Source: Pedobacter westerhofensis (GTDB taxonomy: Bacteria; Bacteroidota; Bacteroidia; Sphingobacteriales; Sphingobacteriaceae). Taken from it: a DNA stretch of 64,000 nt. The position numbers were made by a program, and so were the translations under genes. Each line of letters starts with the position of its first letter. The stretch's first letter is position 1. The stretch spans positions 248,001 to 312,000 of the forward strand of contig NZ_FXTN01000003.1 of NCBI RefSeq assembly GCF_900182595.1. The letters run 5' to 3'. The notes below the pieces were generated by a model that was not told the origin of the DNA, did not search any database, and saw only the letters and a program-made list of their open reading frames with translations. Of this stretch, positions 19,107-26,600 are shown one piece after another.

Positions 19107-19955
19107 ATGTTAACCGACGTCAGAAGATATGTCAACCCCTTGTTGGATCACGGTTTTAAAAAGTTGTTTGGTCAGGAGTCGAATAAACGATTTCTGATTG
19201 CTTTTCTAAATGAAATACTTCCAAAAGACAAACAGATCGCAGACCTTAAATACAGCAATCCTGAAAATCAGGGAGAATCACAAAATAAACGTATAGTTAT
19301 ATTTGATCTTTTATGTCATGGCAGGGACGGTGAGGTTTTCCTCATAGAAATACAGCAGGTAAAGCAGGACTATTTTAAAGACCGTGCTGTATATTATGCT
19401 GCCCGTCAGATCAGCAGTCAATCAGAGAAGGGCAGGAAATGGCAATATGGTTACAAAGCGGTGCATGTAATTGCTATCCTTGGAAAGTTCACATTGGAGG
19501 GCAAGTCTTCAAAAAAGTACCTACACGACATCGCTCTCCGAGACCGCAACAGCAGCAAACAATTTTACGACAAAATTCGTTTTGTGTTTATAGAATTACT
19601 TAACTTTACTAAAAGTGAAAAAGAACTGGAAACAGGACTGGATAAATGGCTCTTTGCACTAAAACATATGAGCCAGCTCAGTGACATTCCAGAGACCTTC
19701 ACTGAAGAGATATTTAAAGAGTTTTTTAAAACCGCAGAAATTCTAACAGACATGGAAAGAACGCAAGAAGAAATCCAGCAAAAGATTGAGTGGGATCATT
19801 ACGCTATCCTTCAAACTGCAAAAAGAGAAGGTTTGAAAGAAGGTTTGAAAGAAGGCGTGTACAATGTTGGCCGTAATTTAAAAAATCAAGGTTTTACTAC
19901 AGAAACAATCAAAGCTGCCACAAATTTGTCTATTGCAGAGATCAAAAAACTTTAA
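19107..19955 (+). CDS. Rpn-family PD-(D/E)XK nuclease/putative transposase (RpnL-like)
   Basis: 282-residue protein whose N-terminus (RRYVNPLLDHGFKKLFG) is typical of the PDDEXK_2/Rpn nuclease family common in Bacteroidota. The nuclease core is visible as IVIFDLLCHGRDGEVFLIEIQQ-like D...E-x-Q spacing (about residues 68-90; D and EIQ are the key residues). The C-terminal 67 residues (from Met216) form a charged helical region, a GLKE repeat and a short module ending LSIAEIKKL. Studied Rpn proteins act as DNA nucleases with toxic and antiphage roles. In those, an internally started C-terminal product (RpnS) inhibits the full protein. The gene is more AT-rich than dxs and glmS beside it, consistent with horizontal transfer. 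It is followed by repeated copies of its own 3' end. Confidence 0.85.
   Translation: MLTDVRRYVNPLLDHGFKKLFGQESNKRFLIAFLNEILPKDKQIADLKYSNPENQGESQNKRIVIFDLLCHGRDGEVFLIEIQQVKQDYFKDRAVYYAARQISSQSEKGRKWQYGYKAVHVIAILGKFTLEGKSSKKYLHDIALRDRNSSKQFYDKIRFVFIELLNFTKSEKELETGLDKWLFALKHMSQLSDIPETFTEEIFKEFFKTAEILTDMERTQEEIQQKIEWDHYAILQTAKREGLKEGLKEGVYNVGRNLKNQGFTTETIKAATNLSIAEIKKL
19752..19955 (+). other. Candidate internal RpnS-like ORF within the rpn gene
   Basis: An in-frame ATG at 19752 would give a separate 67-residue product beginning MERTQEEIQQKIEWDHY. This is the exact point at which each downstream tandem copy starts with its own ATG (MERSPEEIQQ or MERSTEEIQQ). That coincidence is direct sequence evidence that this methionine marks a module boundary. 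Independent translation is inferred from the RpnL/RpnS gene-within-gene precedent. No strong ribosome-binding site is visible (upstream CTAACAGAC). Confidence 0.45.
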
Positions 19956-19971
19956 GTGTAAACTACATACT

Positions 19972-20198
19972 ATGGAAAGATCACCAGAAGAAATCCAGCA
20001 AAGATTGAGTGGGATCACTACGCTATCCTTCAAACTGCAAAAAGAGAAGGTTTGAAAGAAGGTTTGAAAGAAGGATTAAGAGAAAGTTTAAAAGAAGGCG
20101 TGTACAATGTTGCCCGTAATTTAAAAAATCAAGGTTTTAATACAGAAACAATCATAGCTGGCACAAATTTGTCTACTGCAGAGATCAAAAAACTTTAA
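19972..20198 (+). pseudogene. Frameshifted RpnS-like copy 1
   Basis: Same module as the rpn C-terminus, starting ATGGAAAGATCACC. One A is missing in the run after CCAGC (cagcaaagatt here, cagcaaaagatt in the other copies). The reading frame therefore shifts after about 10 residues and stops at codon 28. The downstream part also carries substitutions not seen in other copies (ATCATAGCTGGC, TCTACTGCAGAG), which fits decay. It has the longest GLKE run (four units, 20049-20096). With the missing base restored it would encode 75 residues. Confidence 0.7.
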
Positions 20199-20214
20199 GT
20201 GTAAACTACATACT

Positions 20215-20406
20215 ATGGAAAGATCACCAGAAGAAATCCAGCAAAAGATTGAGTGGGATCACTACGCTATCCTTCAAACTGCAAAAAGAGAAGGTTTGAG
20301 AGCAGGCGTGTACAATGTTGCCCGTAATTTAAAAAATCAAGGTTTTACTACAGAAACAATCAAAGCTGCCACAAATTTGTCTATTGCAGAGATCAAAAAA
20401 CTTTAA
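20215..20406 (+). CDS. RpnS-like small protein, copy 2
   Basis: An intact 63-residue ORF (MERSPEEIQQKIEWDHY to LSIAEIKKL) that repeats the C-terminal module of the Rpn protein upstream. It has only one GLKE-type unit (GLRA, 20293-20304). The ATG lies 16 bases after the stop of copy 1, and the spacer is identical to the preceding one. No nuclease core is present. By analogy with RpnS it could bind and restrain Rpn, but this is inference; it may also be an untranslated relic. Confidence 0.5.
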   Translation: MERSPEEIQQKIEWDHYAILQTAKREGLRAGVYNVARNLKNQGFTTETIKAATNLSIAEIKKL

Positions 20407-20422
20407 GTGTAAACTACATACT

Positions 20423-20638
20423 ATGGAAAGATCAACAGAAGAAATCCAGCAAAAAATTGAGTGGGATCACTACGCTATCCTTCAAACTGCAAGAAGAGAA
20501 GGTTTGAGACAAGGTTTGAAAGAAGGTTTAAAAGAGGGCGTGTACAATGTTGCCCGTAATTTAAAAAATCAAGGTTTTACTACAGAAACAATTAAAGCTG
20601 CCACAAATTTGTCTATTGCAGAGATCAAAAAACTTTAA
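20423..20638 (+). CDS. RpnS-like small protein, copy 3
   Basis: An intact 71-residue ORF starting at the ATG at 20423 (MERSTEEIQQKIEWDHY) and ending LSIAEIKKL. It carries three GLKE-type units (20501-20536: GLRQ GLKE GLKE). It differs from copy 2 by a few substitutions (for example TARRE for TAKRE). The spacer before it is the same 16 bases as for the others. Role as for copy 2: a possible Rpn inhibitor, inferred. Confidence 0.5.
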   Translation: MERSTEEIQQKIEWDHYAILQTARREGLRQGLKEGLKEGVYNVARNLKNQGFTTETIKAATNLSIAEIKKL

Positions 20639-20653
20639 TGTAAACTACATACT

Positions 20654-20710
20654 ATCGAAAGATCACCAGCAGAAATCCAGCAAAAGATTGAGTGGTATCA
20701 ATATCAATAA
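20654..20710 (+). pseudogene. Truncated fifth module without start codon
   Basis: Begins ATCGAAAGATCACCAGCAGA: the start ATG has become ATC, and similarity to the module ends after KIEW (about 20695). The reading frame then stops at TAA (20708-20710). It runs directly into the left arm of the hairpin at 20707, so the breakpoint of the array coincides with that structure. Confidence 0.65.
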
Positions 20711-20788
20711 GAAATGGAGGTGTGGTTTTGCTGCTTTCTGCTGCTGCAACGCACCAGAAAGCGCCAAAATTACACCTCTATTTCTTAT
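20707..20788. terminator. 34-bp inverted-repeat hairpin between the rpn array and glmS
   Basis: Left arm 20707-20740 (begins ATAAGAAATGGAGGTGT) and right arm 20755-20788 (ends ACACCTCTATTTCTTAT) are complementary at about 29 of 34 positions, with a 14-base loop. It ends 3 bases beyond the glmS stop. It probably terminates transcription from both sides. It lacks a long T-run, and its length is unusual for a plain terminator, so it could also be a small palindromic element or a remnant of the event that truncated the array. Confidence 0.6.
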
Positions 20789-20791
20789 CAG

Positions 20792-22630
20792 TTATTCTAC
20801 AGTAACACTCTTCGCCAGATTCCTCGGCTGATCCACATTGCAACCTCTCAGCAGCGCAATATGATAAGCTAATAACTGCAGCGGGATCGTAGCAAGCAAT
20901 GGCAAGAACGCCTCACTTGCGTCAGGGATCTCGATGCAATAATCCACCATGCTGCGCACCTCAGTATCACCTTCAGTAACAATCGCCAGCACAATACCCT
21001 TCCTTGCTTTCACTTCCTGGATATTGCTGATCACCTTCTCATAAGAAGAATTCTTTGTGGCAATCACCACTACCGGCATCTCCTCATCAATCAGTGCGAT
21101 AGGGCCGTGCTTCATCTCTGCTGCCGGATAACCTTCAGCATGGATATAAGAGATCTCCTTCAGTTTCAACGCCCCTTCCAAAGCTACAGGGAAACCACTT
21201 CCCCTGCCCAGGAACAAACAGTTACGTGAATCCTTAAACTTATGTGCAATCTTTTCGATCAGCGCATTTGATTCCAGCGCCTTTTCAATTTTTTCTGGAA
21301 TATGATCCAGTTCGGTTAACAATTCCACCAGCTTCGCCTGGGTGAGCGTGCCCTTTTGCTGCGCCATGTAAAATGCCATAAGCGTCAGCACCGTTACCTG
21401 CGCGGTAAAAGCCTTGGTTGAAGCCACACCGATCTCAGGTCCTGCATGCGTATACACGCCCGCATGTGTTAAGCGCGGGATAGAAGCCCCTACCACATTG
21501 CACACACCAAAAATCGTAGCGCCCCGTTCTTTTGCCATCTGGATTGCTGCCATGGTATCGGCGGTTTCGCCCGACTGAGAAATGGCTATTACAATATCTT
21601 TTTCCGTAATGATCGGGTTCCTGTAACGGAATTCCGACGCGTATTCAACTTCAACCGGGATCCTTGCATATTCCTCGATCAAGTACTCTCCCACGAGCCC
21701 CGCATGCCACGAAGTACCGCAGGCCACAATGATGATCCTGTCAATATTTTTCAGCTTGTCTGCGTACTCCTTGATCCCGCCCAGTTGTACACGCCCTTCA
21801 TTAGCATAAATACGCCCTCTGAGGCAGTCGCGGATAGACCGTGTCTGTTCAAAGATCTCCTTCAGCATAAAATGCTCATATCCGCCTTTCTCCAGCATCT
21901 CCAGTTTCAGCTCCAGTTCCTGGATATAGGGAGTTTGCACTACGTTATCCAGGCGTTTGATCACCAGCTCGTCCCGTTTCACCAGGGCAATCTCATTGTC
22001 ATTCAGATAGATCACGTTTTTTGTATATTCGATGATCGGAGTAGCATCAGATGCAATAAAGTACTCCCCGGTACCCACACCAATCACCAGCGGACTACCC
22101 TTACGGGCTACAATCAGCTCATTTGGCTGCTCTTCATCCATCACCACAATCGCATAGGCACCGCTTACCTGGTGTAAAGCCAGACGAACAGCTTCCAGCA
22201 GGTCAACATTCTCTTTTTTATAGATTTCCTCGATCAGATGGATCAGGACTTCGGTATCCGTATCACTGTTAAAAACGTGGCCTCTCGAAGCCAGCTCTTC
22301 CTTTAAAACAGCATAATTTTCGATGATTCCATTATGAATGATCGTTAGCCGGCCATCATTGGAAGTATGCGGATGCGAGTTCCTGTCAGAAGGGATCCCA
22401 TGCGTAGCCCAGCGGGTATGTCCCATACCAATGGTGCCCGACAAGTTTTTGCCTGCACTAAAATTCTCAAGTTCCTGAACTTTGCCAACTTTCTTATAGA
22501 TATTTAATCCATGATCATTGATCAGCGAAATTCCGGCACTGTCATAGCCCCGGTATTCTAATCTTTTTAAGCCCTTAAGGACGATTGGCCAGGCTTCTCT
22601 ATGCCCGATATAACCTACTATTCCACACAT
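20792..22630 (-). CDS. glmS: Glutamine-fructose-6-phosphate aminotransferase
   Basis: Makes glucosamine-6-phosphate from fructose-6-phosphate and glutamine, the first step toward UDP-GlcNAc and peptidoglycan. The start is set at 22630 because the N-terminal nucleophile must be Cys2 (MCGIVGYIG). This gives 612 residues, the family norm. The glutaminase domain shows TRWATHG and the SNDGRL region, and two SIS sugar-binding domains follow (VACGTSWHAG; SQSGETADT). The C-terminus ends RNLAKSVTVE as in other GlmS proteins. A promoter match lies just upstream. Confidence 0.97.
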   Translation of the reverse strand: MCGIVGYIGHREAWPIVLKGLKRLEYRGYDSAGISLINDHGLNIYKKVGKVQELENFSAGKNLSGTIGMGHTRWATHGIPSDRNSHPHTSNDGRLTIIHNGIIENYAVLKEELASRGHVFNSDTDTEVLIHLIEEIYKKENVDLLEAVRLALHQVSGAYAIVVMDEEQPNELIVARKGSPLVIGVGTGEYFIASDATPIIEYTKNVIYLNDNEIALVKRDELVIKRLDNVVQTPYIQELELKLEMLEKGGYEHFMLKEIFEQTRSIRDCLRGRIYANEGRVQLGGIKEYADKLKNIDRIIIVACGTSWHAGLVGEYLIEEYARIPVEVEYASEFRYRNPIITEKDIVIAISQSGETADTMAAIQMAKERGATIFGVCNVVGASIPRLTHAGVYTHAGPEIGVASTKAFTAQVTVLTLMAFYMAQQKGTLTQAKLVELLTELDHIPEKIEKALESNALIEKIAHKFKDSRNCLFLGRGSGFPVALEGALKLKEISYIHAEGYPAAEMKHGPIALIDEEMPVVVIATKNSSYEKVISNIQEVKARKGIVLAIVTEGDTEVRSMVDYCIEIPDASEAFLPLLATIPLQLLAYHIALLRGCNVDQPRNLAKSVTVE

Positions 22631-22651
22631 TTTATATTTGAATTTAAAATG

Positions 22652-22681
22652 TAAAACTAGCGAATTACACCTTAATTCCAA
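22652..22681 (-). promoter_or_regulatory. Putative glmS promoter
   Basis: On the minus strand TTG (22681-22679), a 19-base spacer and TAGTTTTA (22659-22652) match the Bacteroidota promoter pattern except for the last base of the -7 box. Transcription would start about 15 bases before the ATG at 22630. This agrees with that start and excludes the longer in-frame reading from 22681. Confidence 0.45.
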
Positions 22682-22897
22682 GGAGACAGAACTCCCGATT
22701 TAACTCAGACACCCGGTTAATTAGCTAGACGAATGCAGATTCACAGCGATTTCAGCATTATTTTTTCACCAAAATCAATAAGCGGATAACAATAAGCAAG
22801 CCGCTAAAGTATTATAAAACGTTTTAGCTCAGGAAAAGAATTAAGCATTTGCAATACGGCAGCGTCCTGTAAAAAAAGGAAAGAATTAAAACAAAAA

Positions 22898-22925
22898 AAT
22901 CGTAAAAGAGCTAACTTTTACGATT
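22898..22925 (-). terminator. Intrinsic terminator of the DinB-family gene
   Basis: Perfect 11-bp stem (AATCGTAAAAG / CTTTTACGATT) with a 6-base loop. On the minus strand it is followed by a T-run (the A-run at 22893-22899). It lies 36 bases past the stop of the DinB-family gene. Confidence 0.85.
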
Positions 22926-22960
22926 CTTTTTCACGTATGCAGATGTGAACCCGGAAAAGC

Positions 22961-23449
22961 TTAAGAAGACTTCCAGTCCCCAAGCAGGCGCCTGATCACG
23001 ATGATCTCCCCCACATGATAGGAATTATGATCCGCAAGCAGCAAAGCTTCACGGAATAAGCTTTGTCCGTCACCATGTTCAAAAGGTTCGTACAGATCCC
23101 TGCTTTCATCTTTCAGTAAATCCAGAAAACTTTTCCGGTCTTTCCTGAACCCTGCGATAGTAGCTTCCCATTGTTCCCTGGTTACCTCGGGCCCAACTTC
23201 AGGCCAGTATTCGTCGGGCCATTTAGGAGATTTGTGATCTGGTCCCAGAGAAAACTCCAGGATATCCCATTGTGTGATCCTCAGGTGTTCTGCCATATGC
23301 CAGACACCATAGGGCAGGCCGTCCGGGACCACCCCAATCAGATCCATATTGACTCCATTTACAGCATCTTCAAAAGAAGCATGCGCATTACCTTTTTCAA
23401 TCAGAGCGGTCAGCTCTTCAACTATAAATTTTCTGTTGTCGTTACTCAT
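22961..23449 (-). CDS. DinB/YfiT-family protein
   Basis: 162-residue four-helix-bundle protein. Metal-ligand-like histidines occur at the expected places: WHMAEHLR in the second helix, and LLADHNSYHVGEIIVIRR near the C-terminus (HxxxH). Members are often metal-dependent thiol transferases or stress proteins; the substrate here is unknown. It is a single gene with its own terminator. Confidence 0.8.
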   Translation of the reverse strand: MSNDNRKFIVEELTALIEKGNAHASFEDAVNGVNMDLIGVVPDGLPYGVWHMAEHLRITQWDILEFSLGPDHKSPKWPDEYWPEVGPEVTREQWEATIAGFRKDRKSFLDLLKDESRDLYEPFEHGDGQSLFREALLLADHNSYHVGEIIVIRRLLGDWKSS

Positions 23450-23630
23450 ACCCTAAAATTTAACTTATAAGCGGTTATTTCTTCTTGTCACTGGTTCTTA
23501 TACGTTTAAGCCATGTTTATTGATCCTTGTGATTATTCATCGCTCTATTGTATTGGTCAGCTGAGTTATTGCTGCAAACTTTGATTGCAGGCTATCTTTT
23601 CTTTTGAGCCAGATTTCCCATCCCAAACAC

Positions 23631-26600
23631 CTACGCCCTTCCGTATATTCTCACCCAGGAACTCAGCTTCTTTGCTACATCCTTCCCCGGCAGTTCCTTC
23701 AAACGCCATTTCCAGTTGGCTTTTACCGAGGCTGGTATATTCATTCGCGATTTCCCGTCCAGGCCAAGGATATCCTGCATAGGCAGAACTGCTATTCTGG
23801 CCACAGAGGCATAGGCAAGTCTCGACAGCACCTTATGCACGTCATTTGCACCCACTCTCGCACCAGTATATTTATTCAGGTTCTTCCTTTCAACTTCAGC
23901 AGCGTCCGTCTCATACCATCCTCTGGTCGTATTGTTATCATGCGTACCAGTATATACTACAAAGTTGTCCGATTTAAAGTTATGCGGAATGTGGTCCGTT
24001 AAACCAATATCCTCACCAAAAGCAAACTGCAGCACCTTCATTCCCGGAAGCCCGAATTCATCACGCAGGTCGTATACGCCCTGACTAATCTCTCCCAGGT
24101 CTTCCGCTACAAAAGGCATTTCAGGAAATTCCTTCTTCAATACCTGAAAGAAGTCACTTCCAGGCCCTGTTTTCCACACTCCATTAACCGCCGTGCGCTC
24201 GCCGGCGGGTACTTCCCAATAGTCAGCGAAAGCCCTGAAATGATCCAGGCGCAACAGGTCGTACAACTCTATGTTTTTACGGATCCTGCGGATCCACCAC
24301 TGGTATCCGTCAGCTTTCATGTTCTCCCAGTTATACACCGGCATCCCCCAGAGCTGACCTTCGTCGTTAAAATAATCCGGCGGCACACCAGCGATCCCCA
24401 TCATCTTCCCTTCCTCATCAAGGCCAAAGAATTCCTGGTTCGCCCACACATCCGCAGAATCGTGGCTCACATAGAATGGCAGATCGCCATACAGCTCAAT
24501 ACCCGCAGCTGCTGCATATTGCCTGATATCCGCCCATTGTTCAGCAAACTTGAACTGCTTCCATTTCACAAATTTCAATTCATCTGTATAGTCTGCGGCA
24601 AACTGGCCTAATCGCCCTGCATCACGGTCCCGGTAAGCCGGGTACCAATCTACCCAGGGCTTGCCTTCCTGATTTTCTTTCAGTACAGTATACAGTGCAA
24701 AATCATCAAGCCAGTCCTTTTCCTTCTCACAAAAATTATCAAAATCCTCATCATTGCCGCCAAATATCTCGCCCCAGCCTTCATAGGCTTTCAGCAGCAT
24801 CTTATTCTTAAATGCAGTCGCTTTTTCAAAATCTACCTCATCTGCGGCCTCAAACTTCTTCTTATCCAGCAAACGCAGGTCTATAAAGTATTCATTGAAA
24901 AGCCCAACAAGACTGATCAGCAGGTCATTGCCGGCCATCGCCGAAACAGAACTGTAAGGTGAATATGCCTGATCTGCTCCTATCGGGTTCAGTGGCAGCA
25001 GCTGCCAGTACTTTTGCTCAGCCTGTGCAAGGAAATCCATAAATAAATAGGCCTCCAGCCCTATATCGCCAATCCCATGTACCGAGGGCAGTGAGGTCAC
25101 ATGCAACAATACACCGGCTCCGCGCGGATTGTCGATCTCTTCCAGCGTCAGCAGCCCCAGCGGGAAAGCATCAAATAGCGTAGCTACAGCTATTTCGGCA
25201 GTATGGCCGGTTCCTGCAGTGCCATCCGAAAGGTTTTTCCAGTGGAATGAACTTCGTAACGGCAATGTAATACTGGTATCTCCCCAATCCATGTCCAGTT
25301 CCAGTTCTTTCATGCGCTGGGCCGGGTGCAGCGGAACCGCCACCACCAGCCACTGCTTATCTTTTTTTCTTGCAAAGGCAAATACTTCATTTGCAAACCT
25401 GCCCTTTACCTCCAGGGGCAGATACTCACCGGAAGATAAAAGATCTGCAAAAGGCTTTAGCTGTTCCAGCAGTAAATGTGTCAGGTACAACTTGATCTTT
25501 CCATTATAGCGTTCCTCCCAGAGCGCTTTCAAATCCCCTCCCGCAGCAAGCTCCTGCAGCCATTCCTGCCGCTGCTGATAATCCACAGGTCTTCTGTTAT
25601 CCGGATCTACCAGGCTCAGGTCCCACAGCTCCGTCCCCTGATAAGTGTCGGGCATCCCGGGGCAGGTAAACTTCAGCACCAGTTGCGAGAGCGAATTCAG
25701 GATACCAAAATCAGCGATTTTCCGGTGAAAAGCAGCAAAGCTCTTCCAGAAAGGTGCCGACTGGTCCAGTATGCCCAGGATAAACTCCTTCACCAGTCCC
25801 TCATAATCTGTATCCGGGTCCGTCCAGTTAGAATTCACCTTTCCTTCACGCAGCGCTTTCTCCAGGTAAGCCTGCAGGCGCTCCGTATAATTATCCGGTT
25901 CCATGCCCGGCATAGGGTAACTGCCCGTTAAAGTCTGATAGATAAAGTATTCATCATTCGCGTCTAATCCGCCTGCAATCTCTTTGTTCAGTTTTCTCCA
26001 TTCCTTTACTTTCGCAATCCATAGCTCGGGCTGGTCTGTCAGCACATTTAACCGCGCACGTACATCCTCGCCCCTTTTGGTATCATGCGTTGAGGTGCCG
26101 TTCATGGTATGCGGCAGCATCTGCAAACGGTTCTGCATCAGCTGATGAAAGTCTTTTTTCCTGATACCAAAAGCAGCAGGTGCATCTCCAACCTCATTAT
26201 GTCCGATAAAGCAGTTGTATGTATACATTAAAGTATCTTCCACGCCCTTTGCCATCAGCGGGCCGCTGAACTGCATGCAGCGCAGATAAAACAGCGTTAT
26301 CCTGTCATTGTAATCCTGATCGGCCTGTTCAAAAGGTTTTGTCAGCAGCACATGGCGCAGCACTTCTACAGCCCCGCCCAGCGATTTCACTACTTCAATC
26401 TCCTTCAGCACATCAGCCATCATTCCATGGTATTTTACATCGAGCGGCAGCTGATTGCCATAAAAGCGGTAAACGGGAAAACAGATCAGCAGCTGTCCAA
26501 TCGCATCTTTCAGCGCTCCCGGCTTCAGCGCGTTCAACTGTGTTTCCTCTGCCAGTCTCAGTTCCAGGAAAAGCTGGTACAGATTGTCCAGTTCCCCAGC

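Larger units (their letters stand above)
19752..20710 (+). repeat. Tandem array of rpn 3'-end modules (4 full-length units plus 1 fragment)
   Basis: Direct repeats of the last 190-230 bp of rpn. Modules run 19752-19955 (inside rpn), 19972-20198, 20215-20406, 20423-20638 and a truncated piece at 20654-20710. The first three spacers are an identical 16 bases (gtgtaaactacatact); the fourth is a 15-base variant. Every full module ends with the same IAEIKKL or TAEIKKL codons and TAA. The modules differ mainly in the number of a 12-base GLKE-type unit (2, 4, 1 and 3). The fixed spacer between each stop and the next ATG would suit translational reinitiation. Confidence 0.9.
22631..22960. other. Intergenic region between glmS and the DinB-family gene
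   Basis: 330 bp. It contains a glmS promoter candidate near 22652-22681 and a terminator at 22898-22925 for the DinB gene. I saw no coding region or RNA gene between them, and no GlmS-type ribozyme signature. Confidence 0.5.

Noticed and set aside
19107..20788. Complete transposon carrying the rpn gene
   Set aside because: No terminal inverted repeats flanking the whole segment and no target duplication could be identified; the hairpin at 20707 has both arms on one side.
23572..23590. Inverted repeat CTGCAA/TTGCAG as terminator of the trehalose operon
   Set aside because: Stem is only 6 bp and no T-run follows on the minus strand.
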